Source: Cohnella sp. AR92
GTDB lineage: Bacteria; Bacillota; Bacilli; Paenibacillales; Paenibacillaceae
Assembly: GCF_003990975.1 (NCBI RefSeq)
Contig: NZ_RZJR01000004.1
Location: forward strand, 268,625-332,624
Reading direction: 5' to 3'
DNA: 64,000 nt
Shown here piece after piece: positions 11,096 to 20,540 of this stretch; positions within the stretch are counted from its first letter, which is position 1, and each line of letters opens with the position of its first letter. The notes under the pieces were generated by a model. It was not told the DNA's origin. It made no database searches and was given only the letters and a program-made list of their open reading frames with translations. A program made the position numbers and the translations under genes.

Positions 11096-11272
11096 ATGTT
11101 GATTCACGAGTATCAGGCTTTTACAATATGGAAAATGAGCGAGGCGGAGATCGAACGAAAAAGCGAGTTGGCGCGTATGATTCAGTCGGAGCAGAATGAC
11201 CGCAAAATTCCCGCGTATCGTAAAAATCGAATCCAGCAATTCGTTTCGCTCCTTATCCGCAAGCTATCTTAG
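11096..11272 (+). CDS. Small hypothetical protein, 58 residues
   Basis: This short frame starts at an ATG eight bases after a GGGGG ribosome site and ends 21 bp before the LysR gene. The predicted peptide is charged, with a helical core (KMSEAEIERKSELARMIQ) and a basic C-terminus. I do not recognise the family. Codon use and the ribosome site support translation only modestly. It may be cotranscribed with the LysR regulator. Confidence 0.4.
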   Translation: MLIHEYQAFTIWKMSEAEIERKSELARMIQSEQNDRKIPAYRKNRIQQFVSLLIRKLS

Positions 11273-11293
11273 TAAGACGGGCGGTGATCGGCC

Positions 11294-12193
11294 ATGGACC
11301 TTACCACTCTCAAAAGCTTTATGGAAGTCGCGCGTTGCCAGAGCTTCACCAAGGCCGCGGAGAATCTCGGTTACGTACAATCGAGCGTAACCACCCACAT
11401 TCAGAAGCTGGAACAGGAATACGGCGTCATCCTGTTCGAGCGATACGGACGCGCGATGAGGCTGACGTCCGAGGGAGAGCATCTCCACCACATTTTCGCG
11501 CAGATCCTGACGCTATACGAGGATTCGAAGATTCTGATCTCCCGGCAAGTGAACGGGAACCTCAACATCGGATCGATCGAGTCGATGATCGCCTACTTCC
11601 TGCCTCCCGTGTTCAAGCAATTCCGCCAGGCCTTCCCTCAGGTCAGCCTGCACGTTCAAGCCTTGCATGAGCAGGAGATTCTGCAGATGGTCCGTTCGGG
11701 CGAGATCGACACGGGCATCATCCTGGACCGGATGGTGACGGACGACGACATCGAGACGATTCCGATCCGCGAAGAATCGCTGGTCCTCTTCGCCGAGCCC
11801 GGCCATCCTCTGTGCCGGCAATCCCGGATCACGATGAGCGACTTGAACGGTCACAGCTACGTCGCCACCGAGCAGACCTGCACCTATCGCAACGCCTTCG
11901 AGCGCTTGCTGGCCAGCAACGAGGTCTGCTACCAGATCCAGCACGAGTTCGAGAGCCTCGAAGCGATCAAGCAATTCGTCGGATACGGTCTCGGCGTCGG
12001 CCTGCTGCCGCGTATCGCGATCGAACGGGAATTAGCCGACGGCCGTCTGGTCGCCCTCCCCTTCGAGAATCCGGGGATCGTCCTCTACACCCAGATCGTG
12101 CTGCATCGCAAGAAGTGGCGGAATCCGGCCATACGCCATATGATCGAATTGCTCAAAGAAGCGGCTTGCGCCGATGAGATAGTCGCTTTGTAA
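11294..12193 (+). CDS. LysR-family transcriptional regulator
   Basis: This 299-residue protein has the LysR winged helix at residues 1-60 (MDLTTLKSFMEVARCQSFTK, VQSSVTTHIQKLEQEYG, LFERYGRAMRLTSEG). A periplasmic-binding-like effector domain follows. Such proteins act as tetramers and usually respond to a small metabolite. No metabolic gene sits divergent to it: its upstream neighbour is the etfA terminator and its downstream neighbour points the other way. The target is unknown. Confidence 0.9.
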   Translation: MDLTTLKSFMEVARCQSFTKAAENLGYVQSSVTTHIQKLEQEYGVILFERYGRAMRLTSEGEHLHHIFAQILTLYEDSKILISRQVNGNLNIGSIESMIAYFLPPVFKQFRQAFPQVSLHVQALHEQEILQMVRSGEIDTGIILDRMVTDDDIETIPIREESLVLFAEPGHPLCRQSRITMSDLNGHSYVATEQTCTYRNAFERLLASNEVCYQIQHEFESLEAIKQFVGYGLGVGLLPRIAIERELADGRLVALPFENPGIVLYTQIVLHRKKWRNPAIRHMIELLKEAACADEIVAL

Positions 12194-12200
12194 AAAACGC

Positions 12201-12258
12201 CAAAAACCGGATGCCGCCCCCCTTCGTTCAAGACGGGAGAGCAGGCTCCGGTTTTTTG
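12201..12258. terminator. Bidirectional terminator between LysR and ArsR-like genes
   Basis: CAAAAACCGGA and TCCGGTTTTTTG pair at the ends of a longer imperfect stem. The T run on one strand and the A run on the other would serve both converging genes. Confidence 0.8.
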
Positions 12259-12283
12259 TTGTCTTTTCCGCCTCTCGGACGGG

Positions 12284-13303
12284 TTATTCGGATTTGGATT
12301 TGGATTCGGATTTGGATTTGCCTTTCGCCTTGGAGCTGTTGGCATTCGCCGTGCTCTTGGGCTCCTCCGCCTTCGCTTCCTGGGCGGCTGCCGGGATCAC
12401 CTTCTCGTAATACAAGCGAAACATGAGGTCCTGCTTGTAATTGCCGAATCCGTTGCCGAACAGCGTAATGCCGCCGATGTGGCTCGAATCGTTCTCGATG
12501 GCGATGCGAAGCGTCCATTGCTTGTCCCAGACATTAATCTGCTCAAGCGTTACGTCGGACAGCGGATGGCCGTCCATTCGGGTGCCCTGGTTCGTCACGG
12601 TCAGATGCTTCAGCAGCCCGTACTGGTTGATGTCGTCCGGCCACCAGGAAGGGTTGTACTTGCCCCTCTTGTCTCCGAAGTCTCCCGGGCTCGTCCAGGT
12701 GCCGAGCTTGACGTTATTCATATAGAAAGTGATGTCAGAAGGCCAGTTGTTGTTCGTCAGCGGAGCCTCCGAGGAGATCTCCATCGAGATGACAAGCTCC
12801 TTCGGGTTCTCGGTCGAGAGCAGGAAGTTCGGGATTTTATATTCGATGAAGCCTTCGCTGAACCAGATCACCTTCGCGTGGAACCTCTCCGCGTCCAGGA
12901 ACGAACGAGGATCGTCGACGATGCCGATGAACTTCTCGGTCGTCGCCAGTCCGCAAGTCGGCTCCACCTGGAAGTCGGTGAAGTGGCCGACGGAGATCTC
13001 GCTCTGGTGGTATTCGCGAATATGCTCCATTTTGTTAGGGAAGATGATCTCCGCCTGTTCGACTTGAAGGGAGCAGACCTTCTGCACCCCGCCCCGGCTC
13101 GGATGCATCTCGCTCTGGACGATGCCCGCCTTCTCCAGCTTCTTGATATGCATGGTCATGATGGCGCTGCTTAACCCTACCGCTTCGGACAGCTCCCGGA
13201 TGTTCATCGGCTGCTTGGCCAACAGTTGGATGACCTTGAGCCGAACGCCGCTCGCCAGCGCTTCGTAGACCGGGAGCGATTTTTCGGATATATCCAGATT
13301 CAT
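12284..13303 (-). CDS. ArsR-like winged-helix regulator with a large C-terminal sensor domain
   Basis: Residues 1-80 of this 339-residue protein form an ArsR-type helix-turn-helix (YEALASGVRLKVIQLLAKQP, MNIRELSEAVGLSSAIMTMH). About 220 residues follow of a tryptophan-rich, probably beta-rich domain (NNNWPSDITFYMNNVKLGTW, PSWWPDDINQYGLL). The tail is low complexity (SKAKGKSKSESKSKSE), encoded by a hexanucleotide-like repeat. The ATG at 13303 has GGAGG eight bases upstream. It is divergent from a GH43 gene across an AT-rich gap with repeated ATTAATG motifs, so it probably controls the arabinan locus. A sugar ligand is inferred only. Confidence 0.8.
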   Translation of the reverse strand: MNLDISEKSLPVYEALASGVRLKVIQLLAKQPMNIRELSEAVGLSSAIMTMHIKKLEKAGIVQSEMHPSRGGVQKVCSLQVEQAEIIFPNKMEHIREYHQSEISVGHFTDFQVEPTCGLATTEKFIGIVDDPRSFLDAERFHAKVIWFSEGFIEYKIPNFLLSTENPKELVISMEISSEAPLTNNNWPSDITFYMNNVKLGTWTSPGDFGDKRGKYNPSWWPDDINQYGLLKHLTVTNQGTRMDGHPLSDVTLEQINVWDKQWTLRIAIENDSSHIGGITLFGNGFGNYKQDLMFRLYYEKVIPAAAQEAKAEEPKSTANANSSKAKGKSKSESKSKSE

Positions 13304-13366
13304 GTGAACGACCTCCATCGGGGACCGTCGTCGCTAATTGAGCAACGTCTTTATAAATAATATATA

Positions 13367-13429
13367 TATTTATTAATGATATGGCAACCGATTGCCGATC
13401 GACAAACATTAATGTATTTATTAATGATA
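13367..13429. promoter_or_regulatory. Repeated ATTAATG operator-like array between ArsR-like regulator and GH43
   Basis: TATTTATTAATGATA occurs twice as a perfect 15-bp direct repeat (13367-13381 and 13415-13429). Between them lies the palindrome ACATTAATGT (13406-13415), and CATTAATG recurs at 13509-13516. Four ATTAATG copies fall in about 145 bp of an otherwise GC-rich region. This is a likely binding array for the divergent ArsR-like protein. Confidence 0.55.
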
Positions 13430-13451
13430 AATTTTTATATTAATTTATTTA

Positions 13452-13480
13452 TTGACATGTAAACGCTTTTTTGATAACGT
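13452..13480 (+). promoter_or_regulatory. Promoter of the GH43/ABC locus with an overlapping cre-like site
   Basis: TTGACA and TAACGT are 17 bases apart. The spacer contains TGTAAACGCTTTTT (13458-13471), which matches the cre pattern except at its 3' end. Carbon catabolite repression of a hemicellulose locus would be expected; this is inferred from position. Confidence 0.55.
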
Positions 13481-13573
13481 TAATGCCAAGCAAATATATT
13501 TGTAGATTCATTAATGTTTTACGCCGGCCTTTTTGACTTCCTTTTTGACTTCATGAATGGTGAGAGTGATGGC

Positions 13574-14548
13574 ATGTTAGAAACAACCGAGCTGCAAAGT
13601 GCGTATCGGAACCCTGTCGTTCCCCAACGCGCCGATCCTTGGATCTACAAGCATACGGATGGCTTGTACTACTTCACGGCTTCGGTGCCGGAGTTCGACC
13701 GAATCGAGATTCGCCGTTCCGCTTCGATCCGGGAACTCGAGACGGCGCAGACCCGGGTCGTCTGGCGCAAGCGCGAGAGCGGCGAGCTGAGCTCGCATAT
13801 CTGGGCGCCCGAGCTGCATTTTATCGACGGCAAGTGGTACATCTATTTCGCGGCCGCGAGAAGCGGAGCGAACGGAGAAGGCTTGTTCGACCATCGGATG
13901 TACGTGCTGGAATGCGATTCCGATCCGATGAGCGGCGAATGGGTCGAGAAAGGCAAGATCGAGACCGCCTGGGAATCCTTCTCGCTGGATCCGACCACGT
14001 TCGAGCTTAGGGGGATCCGTTACCTGGTCTGGGCCCAGCGCGATCCAGACATCGCCGGGAATTCCAATCTTTACATTGCCAGGATGAGCAATCCATGGAC
14101 GATTCAGCAGCCTCAGGTTATGCTGACAAAACCGGAATACGATTGGGAAACGATCGGCTTCCTCGTCAACGAAGGCCCCGCGGTGCTGAAGCGCAACGGC
14201 CGCATCTTCCTGACGTACTCGGCAAGCGCGACCGACCATCATTATTGCCTGGGAATCTTGTCGGCTCCCGAGGACGCGGATCCGATGGATCCGGCTTCGT
14301 GGACGAAATCCCCTGTTCCGGTCTTCGGGACGGACGAATCCGCAAGCCAATTCGGTCCCGGGCACAACAGCTTTACCGTCTCGGAGGACGGCACGCAGGA
14401 CCTTATCGTATATCACGCTAGGAACTACAAGGAGATTGTTGGAGATCCCTTGTACGATCCCAATCGACATACGAGAGTCCAGCCGATCCAATGGAACCAG
14501 GACGGAACGCCGAACTTCGGCAGCCCCGTTCCCGATTCTTCCAAGTAA
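13574..14548 (+). CDS. GH43 family glycoside hydrolase (arabinofuranosidase-like), intracellular
   Basis: This 324-residue five-bladed beta-propeller enzyme opens with NPVVPQRADPWIYKH, where the aspartate is the likely general base. It continues with SHIWAPELHFIDGKWYIYF and VNEGPAVLKRNGR, which carries the likely acid glutamate. QFGPGHNSF supplies a late propeller histidine. There is no signal peptide, so it probably trims imported arabino-oligosaccharides. The start is uncertain: the ATG at 13574 begins close to the family N-terminus with a weak GGTGA site, while an in-frame ATG at 13514 lacks any ribosome site. It faces the ArsR-like gene and precedes an ABC importer. Confidence 0.85.
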   Translation: MLETTELQSAYRNPVVPQRADPWIYKHTDGLYYFTASVPEFDRIEIRRSASIRELETAQTRVVWRKRESGELSSHIWAPELHFIDGKWYIYFAAARSGANGEGLFDHRMYVLECDSDPMSGEWVEKGKIETAWESFSLDPTTFELRGIRYLVWAQRDPDIAGNSNLYIARMSNPWTIQQPQVMLTKPEYDWETIGFLVNEGPAVLKRNGRIFLTYSASATDHHYCLGILSAPEDADPMDPASWTKSPVPVFGTDESASQFGPGHNSFTVSEDGTQDLIVYHARNYKEIVGDPLYDPNRHTRVQPIQWNQDGTPNFGSPVPDSSK

Positions 14549-14676
14549 GCAGGAGCAATAGCGCCGGCAGCGATTGTCGGCGGTTGCTCGGCGCGAATAT
14601 GTATGCGGTTTCAATTGCTTTTGGGCTTGAATGATTGGACAACTTATTCATTCTATTCATTCGGAGGGGTCTTACA

Positions 14677-16086
14677 ATGGCAAAGAAAACTTGGATTCCA
14701 GCAGTATCCCTGATCGTGGCGGCAGGCCTCACCCTTACCGCCTGCGGAGGCGGCGGCAACAACGGGAACGAGGGCGCGAGCCCGTCTAGCGGCGCATCCG
14801 GAAGCCCGGCGAGCACGCAGCCGGCCGCCAAGAAAGAGAAAGCGGAGCTGACGTTCATGTTCCGCGGCGGACCGGACGAGCAAGCCGCCTACAAGAAGGT
14901 TGTCGACAAATACGAAGCCGACCATCCGGGCGTCAAGGTTAAGGTTATCACCACGGCCGCCGACCAATACGCCACCAAGCTGAAGGCCGCCATCACCGGC
15001 AAGAGCACGCCCGACGTCTTCTACTACGACCCGGGCGATCTGAAGGCCTACGTTAACGGCGGCGTGCTTCTGAATCTTACTTCTTTCGTCGAGAATACCC
15101 AGAACGTCGATATCAGCAAGATCTGGCAGAAGGGCGTCGATCTGTACCGTTACGACGGCGACAAGGTCGGACAAGGCGACATCTACGGCCTGCCGAAGGA
15201 CCTCGGCCCGTTCGCGATGGGCTACAACAAGACGATGTTCGAGAAGGCGAACATCCCGCTTCCGGACAAGGACAAGCCTTACACCTGGGATGAATTCGTC
15301 AAGGTCGCCCAAGATCTGACGAAGGACACGAACGGCGACGGCAAGCTGGACCAATGGGGTACCGGGCTCAACGTCAACTGGACGCTGCAATCCCTTGTCT
15401 GGAGCAACGGCGCCGACTGGATCGATTCCAGCCGCACGAAGGTGACGATCGATGATCCGAAGTTCGCCGAGGCGCTGCAGTTCTTCGCCGACATGCAGAA
15501 CAAGTACAAGGTTACGCCTTCGATCTCCGAAGCTCAGACGCTGGATACGTATCAGCGCTGGATGCAAGGCCAGATCGGCTTCTTCCCGGTCGGCCCTTGG
15601 GATATGAGCACGTATGAGAAGCTGCCTTTCCAATATGACCTGATTCCGTATCCGGTAGGCTCCACCGGCCAGACGGCGACTTGGCTCGGCTCCCTCGGCA
15701 TTGGAGTCTCCAGCCAGTCCAAGTATCCGGAGCAAGCCGCCGAGCTCGTCATGTACCTGACGGCTTCCGACGAAGGCATGAAGATGCTCTCCGACGCGAA
15801 GGTTCAGATGCCGAACCTGACCGACATGGCTCAGACTTGGGCCGCCGACACGTCGACGAAGCCGGAGAACAAGGAAGAATTCCTGCAGATCGTCAACGAT
15901 TACGGCCGTCCGCTCCCTTCGCTTCTGACTTACAACGCGGAATGGTATAACCTGTTCTTCACCGACATCCAGCCGGTTATCGACGGCAAGATCAGCGCGG
16001 CCGACTACGTCAAGCAAGAACAACCGAAGATGCAGAAGCTGCTCGATAAGGCGATCGAACAAGAACAGAACTCCAAGAAGAAATAA
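14677..16086 (+). CDS. ABC sugar transporter, substrate-binding lipoprotein
   Basis: This 469-residue family 1 extracellular binding protein has a lipobox (LTAC) after a hydrophobic signal, followed by a Gly/Ser linker. The mature part reads [18 protein letters not shown] and then [17 protein letters not shown]. It captures oligosaccharides for the permeases that follow. The ATG at 14677 is used because TCGGAGGGG lies just upstream; the longer frame adds an unlikely N-terminus. No ATPase gene is present in the locus, so a shared MsmX-type ATPase encoded elsewhere is expected. Confidence 0.92.
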   Translation: MAKKTWIPAVSLIVAAGLTLTACGGGGNNGNEGASPSSGASGSPASTQPAAKKEKAELTFMFRGGPDEQAAYKKVVDKYEADHPGVKVKVITTAADQYATKLKAAITGKSTPDVFYYDPGDLKAYVNGGVLLNLTSFVENTQNVDISKIWQKGVDLYRYDGDKVGQGDIYGLPKDLGPFAMGYNKTMFEKANIPLPDKDKPYTWDEFVKVAQDLTKDTNGDGKLDQWGTGLNVNWTLQSLVWSNGADWIDSSRTKVTIDDPKFAEALQFFADMQNKYKVTPSISEAQTLDTYQRWMQGQIGFFPVGPWDMSTYEKLPFQYDLIPYPVGSTGQTATWLGSLGIGVSSQSKYPEQAAELVMYLTASDEGMKMLSDAKVQMPNLTDMAQTWAADTSTKPENKEEFLQIVNDYGRPLPSLLTYNAEWYNLFFTDIQPVIDGKISAADYVKQEQPKMQKLLDKAIEQEQNSKKK

Positions 16087-16178
16087 GCTCGCGACCCTAA
16101 GAGCGAAACGAGCGGTGCCCGCCCAACCGGCTGCGCCGCTCGTCGCGCTCGCGGATTCCCGTACATTAGAGGTGAACC

Positions 16179-17066
16179 ATGAGGACCAAATCGAGGCTGT
16201 ATCGCAAAGAGGCATTTTACGGATACTTGTTCATTCTCGCGCCGGTGCTGGGGCTTCTCTGCTTCGCTCTATATCCCGCGCTTTATTCCATTTACGGATC
16301 GTTTACCGACTGGGACGGCCTCGGCCAGAGGAACTTCATCGGCCTGGACAACTTCAAGGACATTTTCCAGGACGAGCTGTTCTATAAAGCCATGTACAAT
16401 ACGTTCTTCATGATGCTGGCGATTCCGGTCGGAATCGTTCTTGCCCTTCTCATCGCGATGGGACTCAACCGGGGCATTCGCGGGACGACGACCTTCCGCG
16501 TCATCTACTACATTCCGGTTATCTCCTCTCTCGCCGCCATCTCGATTATGTGGAATCTGGCCTACAACGGAGACTTCGGCCTCGTGAACCAATTCCTCGA
16601 CTTGATCGGGATCGACGGGCCGAACTGGCTTCAGGACACGTCCACGGTCAAGCCTGCGATCATGCTCATGATGGTATGGAAAGGGCTAGGCTATACGATG
16701 CTGCTTTACCTTGCCGCTCTTCAGAGCGTACCGAAGGATTATTACGAAGCAGCCGATTTGGACGGGGCGGGCGGCTTCAGCCGGTTCTGGCACATCACCT
16801 GGCCGATGGTTAAGCCGGTCACCTTCTTCGTCGTCGTGACGAACATCATCGGCGGCTCCCAGGTGTTCACCGAGATCAACATCATGACCTCGACGGGCGG
16901 TCCCGAGTACAGCTCGGCCTCGGTCGTGTTCTACGTCTGGCAGAAGGCTTTCGGCAACCTTCAGATGGGCTACGCCTCCGCGATGACGGTCATTCTGGGT
17001 CTCTTTATCTTTATCGTGACGCTTATTCAGTTCAAGCTGGACAAGTCGTCGGATATCAACGCATAA
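16179..17066 (+). CDS. ABC sugar transporter permease, MalF/UgpA type
   Basis: This 295-residue inner-membrane permease has about six helices. The cytoplasmic EAA loop is visible as YYEAADLDGAGGFSRFWHI, followed by TWPMVKPVTFF. The N-terminus (YGYLFILAPVLGLLCFAL) is typical of the first permease of carbohydrate importers such as AraP. It pairs with the next gene. Confidence 0.92.
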   Translation: MRTKSRLYRKEAFYGYLFILAPVLGLLCFALYPALYSIYGSFTDWDGLGQRNFIGLDNFKDIFQDELFYKAMYNTFFMMLAIPVGIVLALLIAMGLNRGIRGTTTFRVIYYIPVISSLAAISIMWNLAYNGDFGLVNQFLDLIGIDGPNWLQDTSTVKPAIMLMMVWKGLGYTMLLYLAALQSVPKDYYEAADLDGAGGFSRFWHITWPMVKPVTFFVVVTNIIGGSQVFTEINIMTSTGGPEYSSASVVFYVWQKAFGNLQMGYASAMTVILGLFIFIVTLIQFKLDKSSDINA

Positions 17067-17093
17067 CGGTCGCGGAGAAAGGAGGAACCGGAA

Positions 17094-17930
17094 TTGGTTC
17101 TTCGCAGAAAATGGACGAATTCCCTCATCTTCGTTCTGCTCTTGATCGGAGCGATCTTCATGATCGCGCCGCTGCTCTGGATGTTCACAACCTCGGTCAA
17201 GGATCGGTTGGATGTCTTCGCCTTGCCGCCTGTCTGGATTCCGAGTCCGATGCATTTCGAGAAGTACCACGAGATCTGGACGAAAGGCCCTCTGCTTAGC
17301 GGAATCAAGAATAGCGCCATCGTCGCCGTCACCGTAACGGTCGTCGGAACGTTCACGTCCAGCCTTGCCGCGTTCGCATTCGCGAAGCTGCGATTCGCGG
17401 GCAAGAACGCGATCTTCATGGGCCTGATCGCTTCCCTCATGATTCCGTACCCATCGGTCATGATCCCTCAATTCATGATGTTCTCGAACGTCGGCTGGAC
17501 GGATTCCCTGCTGCCGCTTATCGTGCCGGGCTTGTTCGGCAACGTCATGATGATCTTTTTCCTGAGGCAGTACCTCTCCAGCATCCCGAACGAGCTTATC
17601 GAAGCGGCCAAGATCGACGGCAGCTCGTACTTCGGCATCTTTTGGAAAATCATCTTCCCGCTCATCAAGCCGGCAGTCGCCGCGCAGCTGATCCTGTGGT
17701 TCATGGCGATCTGGAACGACTATCTGGCGCCGATCATCTACCTGAACTCCGAGAACAAGCTGACGCTCCAGCTCGTCATCGCGAACTTCAACGCGACCTA
17801 CGCGATTCAGACCGACTATCCGCTCATCATGGCGGCTTCCGTCGTCGCGCTGCTGCCGATGCTGATCGTCTTCCTCGTCTTCCAGAAGCAGATCATCGAA
17901 TCCGTCGCCATCTCCGGCGTCAAGGGCTAA
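17094..17930 (+). CDS. ABC sugar transporter permease, MalG/UgpE type
   Basis: This 278-residue permease begins at a TTG codon eight bases after AAAGGAGG. The EAA loop reads IPNELIEAAKIDGSSYFGIF and is followed by KIIFPLIKPAVAAQ. It is the second half of the importer channel and resembles AraQ-type proteins. It ends four bases before the next gene starts, so the two are translated together. Confidence 0.92.
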   Translation: MVLRRKWTNSLIFVLLLIGAIFMIAPLLWMFTTSVKDRLDVFALPPVWIPSPMHFEKYHEIWTKGPLLSGIKNSAIVAVTVTVVGTFTSSLAAFAFAKLRFAGKNAIFMGLIASLMIPYPSVMIPQFMMFSNVGWTDSLLPLIVPGLFGNVMMIFFLRQYLSSIPNELIEAAKIDGSSYFGIFWKIIFPLIKPAVAAQLILWFMAIWNDYLAPIIYLNSENKLTLQLVIANFNATYAIQTDYPLIMAASVVALLPMLIVFLVFQKQIIESVAISGVKG

Positions 17931-17934
17931 GCCG

Positions 17935-19383
17935 ATGCGGACGAGAATATGGGCGGGATTCGGCGCGGCGCTCCTCCTCGCGTTGAGCGGATGCGACACG
18001 GGAGGCTCGGGGGGATCCGGCGGAACCGCGTTAACCTATCCGTCGCCTCCTCCCGACGAGAAGCTCTTCGACGTCGCTTCCATGCAGGACGAATCCGCAT
18101 GGACGACGACGAACGCGCACGACCCTTCGATTATCAAGACCGGCGACGGAACGTATTACGTCGTGTCTACCGACGTCAAGGTCGGCGGCGCTCCGACGCC
18201 GGGCGTCATGATTCGCAAGTCGAAGGACTTGATCCATTGGGAATGGGTCGGACGCGCGTTCGACGGCGTTCCGGAGGACGCCGGGGCTTGGACCGGCGGA
18301 CCGACGCTGTGGGCGCCCGACGTCGAGAAGTTCGGCGACACCTATTACCTGTACTACTCTTCTTCCACGTTCGGGTCGAACACCTCGTACATCGGAGTCG
18401 CGACCAGCTCCTCGATGGAAGGGCCTTGGACCGACCGGGGCGAGGTCATCAAGACGGGGGCGGGAGATGCTCCGAACGCCATCGATCCGAACGTCGTCAT
18501 CGACGCCGAGGGGGAACCTTGGTTCGTGTACGGCTCGTTCTTCGACGGCATTCATATCGCCCCGCTTGACCCGGCTACGGGCAAGCTGAAGGAGCCGGGC
18601 TTCGGCAAGCGGATAGCGGCGAGAGACTCGAAGACCGAGTCGGGCGCCGTCGAAGGCCCGTATTTGATCTACAAGCCGGAGCTTAAGAAGTATTACCTGT
18701 TCGTCTCTTACGACTCGCTTTCCTCGGATTACAATGTCCGGGTCGGCCGGTCCGACTCCATCGAGGGACCTTATCTCGATTACAACGGCCGCGATTTGAC
18801 CGACACGGCATACGATCCGCCATTCGACGTCGGAACGAAGATTCTCGGAGGCTACAAGTTCGGCGATTCGGACGGCTGGGTCGCGCCCGGCCATAACTCG
18901 ATTCTTCAGGACGGGGAGAACGACTACATCGTTCACCACGCCAGGCCGGAGAGCGACTCCAATTGGATGTACCTGCATGTCCGCAAGCTGCTGTGGACAT
19001 CGGACGGCTGGCCGGTCGTATCCCCTGAGCGGTATGCGGGCGAGAGCGTGCAGAGAATCCCAGAGTCGGCTATCGCCGGAGACTGGGAACGGATCGTTCA
19101 GCTTCGCTGGATCGACGGCCAAGCGGAGTCGGAGCCTCTGAAGCTGCTGAAGGATGGCCGAATCGACTCGGAAGGCTTAAGCGGCGCGTGGACCTTCGAC
19201 GGCGACCATACGCTCACGCTTAGCTGGGACGATCCGAACGGCACGTCAACCCAAGAGAAGGTGCTGCTCCTTCCCGCTTGGGATTGGGAGCTGAATCGTC
19301 CGACGATCGTGTTCACCGGCCTCGACGGAGACGGCCAGGCGGTCTGGGGCAAGAAGCTGCTTACTAATGTCCCAGCCGATTGA
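17935..19383 (+). CDS. GH43 endo-arabinanase-like lipoprotein
   Basis: This 482-residue protein has a lipobox (LSGC) at about residue 20, so it is anchored outside the membrane. The GH43 propeller starts with NAHDPSIIKTGDGTYYVV, continues with GPTLWAPDVEKFGDTYYLY and AIDPNVVIDAEGEPWFVYG, and includes VAPGHNSILQDGENDY. A C-terminal beta domain of about 100 residues (ESAIAGDWERIVQLRW onward) is like that of Bacillus Abn2. It probably cuts arabinan at the cell surface and feeds the adjacent importer. A terminator follows. Confidence 0.87.
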   Translation: MRTRIWAGFGAALLLALSGCDTGGSGGSGGTALTYPSPPPDEKLFDVASMQDESAWTTTNAHDPSIIKTGDGTYYVVSTDVKVGGAPTPGVMIRKSKDLIHWEWVGRAFDGVPEDAGAWTGGPTLWAPDVEKFGDTYYLYYSSSTFGSNTSYIGVATSSSMEGPWTDRGEVIKTGAGDAPNAIDPNVVIDAEGEPWFVYGSFFDGIHIAPLDPATGKLKEPGFGKRIAARDSKTESGAVEGPYLIYKPELKKYYLFVSYDSLSSDYNVRVGRSDSIEGPYLDYNGRDLTDTAYDPPFDVGTKILGGYKFGDSDGWVAPGHNSILQDGENDYIVHHARPESDSNWMYLHVRKLLWTSDGWPVVSPERYAGESVQRIPESAIAGDWERIVQLRWIDGQAESEPLKLLKDGRIDSEGLSGAWTFDGDHTLTLSWDDPNGTSTQEKVLLLPAWDWELNRPTIVFTGLDGDGQAVWGKKLLTNVPAD

Positions 19384-19397
19384 TACGAAGCCGTACA

Positions 19398-19460
19398 CAA
19401 AAAAACCGTTCCTTGAAAGTGGTGGCGAAGCCTCCCGCTTTACCAAAGAACGGTTTTTTG
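19398..19460. terminator. Bidirectional terminator
   Basis: CAAAAAAACCGTTC and GAACGGTTTTTTG form a strong stem around a 30-base loop between the converging GH43 and GT2 genes. Confidence 0.88.
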
Positions 19461-19470
19461 CTGTTGAGCG

Positions 19471-20505
19471 TTAAGACCGATGACCGGCTCCGATCGGCTC
19501 TTTGCTGACATTCTTCCCCTGCGCAGCCGCCGAAGGGCGAGCCTCTCTGCCGTCTTCGCCCGGATCATCCTCGAAGTTCAGCCTGTCCGCCACGAGATAA
19601 AGCGGCCTGCGCTTGGCTTCCTCGTAGGTCCGGCCGATATATTCGCCAAGTACCCCAAGCAGCATAAGCGTGATTCCGTGGAACAGCAGGCTGATGACGA
19701 CCATCGAGGTCCAGCCCTTCAACGTCGTATTGGTGAAGATGTGCTGGAAAATGACGACGAGCAAGTAGATAAAGCCGATGGCGGACATCGCGAATCCCAG
19801 CACTCCGGCGAATTTGAGCGGCTTGGTCGAGAAGGAGGTAATCGCGTCCAGCGACAGACGGATCATCTTGCGCAGCGGGTACTTCGTCTCTCCCGCGAAG
19901 CGCTCCTCGCGCACGTACTCCAGGGCGGTTTGGCGGAAGCCCGCCCAACTGACCATCCCGCGAATGAAGCGGCTCTGCTCCCTCATGCTGCTGAGAGCGT
20001 CGCACACCTTCCGGTCCATTAAGCGGAAGTCGCCCGTGTCGACGGGAATGCTCACCGACGTCATCGAACGCAGAAGCCGATAGAACATCGCTGCCGTCCA
20101 CTTCTTGAAGAAGGATTCGCCTTTTCTTGCGATCCGCTGCCCATAGATTACGTCGTAGCCTTCGCGCCACTTCGCGATCATCTCCGGGATGAGCTCCGGA
20201 GGATCCTGCAGATCGGCGTCGATCAGCGCGACGACCCGGCCGGAGGAATAATCCATGCCGGCCGTAACCGCGATTTGGTGGCCGAAATTGCGCGAGAAGT
20301 CGACCATTTTGACTCTCGGGTCCTCCGCGCCAATTCGACGGACGATCTTGGCGGTATTGTCTCTGCTGCCGTCGTTGACGAACACGAGCTCGTACGTCTC
20401 TCCGATGGGATCAAGCGCAGTCGTCAGCCTGCGATAAGTCGTCTCGATGACTTCTTCTTCGTTGTACATTGGAACCACGACCGATAGAAAAACAGGTCCG
20501 TTCAT
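19471..20505 (-). CDS. Family 2 glycosyltransferase, polyprenyl-phosphate sugar synthase type
   Basis: This 344-residue GT2 enzyme has VVVPMYNEEEVIETTY, the DXD-like ALIDADLQDPPELI and QRIARKGESFFKKW. Two C-terminal helices follow (LGFAMSAIGFIYLLVVIF, MVVISLLFHGITLMLLGVL). This is the DPM1/GtrB class, which loads a sugar onto a lipid carrier. The start at 20505 follows AAAGGAG. It lies 35 bp after the PMT gene, which uses lipid-linked mannose, so the pair probably forms a protein O-glycosylation unit. Confidence 0.88.
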   Translation of the reverse strand: MNGPVFLSVVVPMYNEEEVIETTYRRLTTALDPIGETYELVFVNDGSRDNTAKIVRRIGAEDPRVKMVDFSRNFGHQIAVTAGMDYSSGRVVALIDADLQDPPELIPEMIAKWREGYDVIYGQRIARKGESFFKKWTAAMFYRLLRSMTSVSIPVDTGDFRLMDRKVCDALSSMREQSRFIRGMVSWAGFRQTALEYVREERFAGETKYPLRKMIRLSLDAITSFSTKPLKFAGVLGFAMSAIGFIYLLVVIFQHIFTNTTLKGWTSMVVISLLFHGITLMLLGVLGEYIGRTYEEAKRRPLYLVADRLNFEDDPGEDGREARPSAAAQGKNVSKEPIGAGHRS

Positions 20506-20540
20506 TGTCGCTCTCCTTTGCGATTTCGCATCATGCTTCC

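Noticed and set aside
13514-13573. N-terminal extension of the GH43 protein from an ATG at 13514
   Set aside because: There is no ribosome site, the added residues do not fit the family, and the ATG lies in an operator-like ATTAATG motif.
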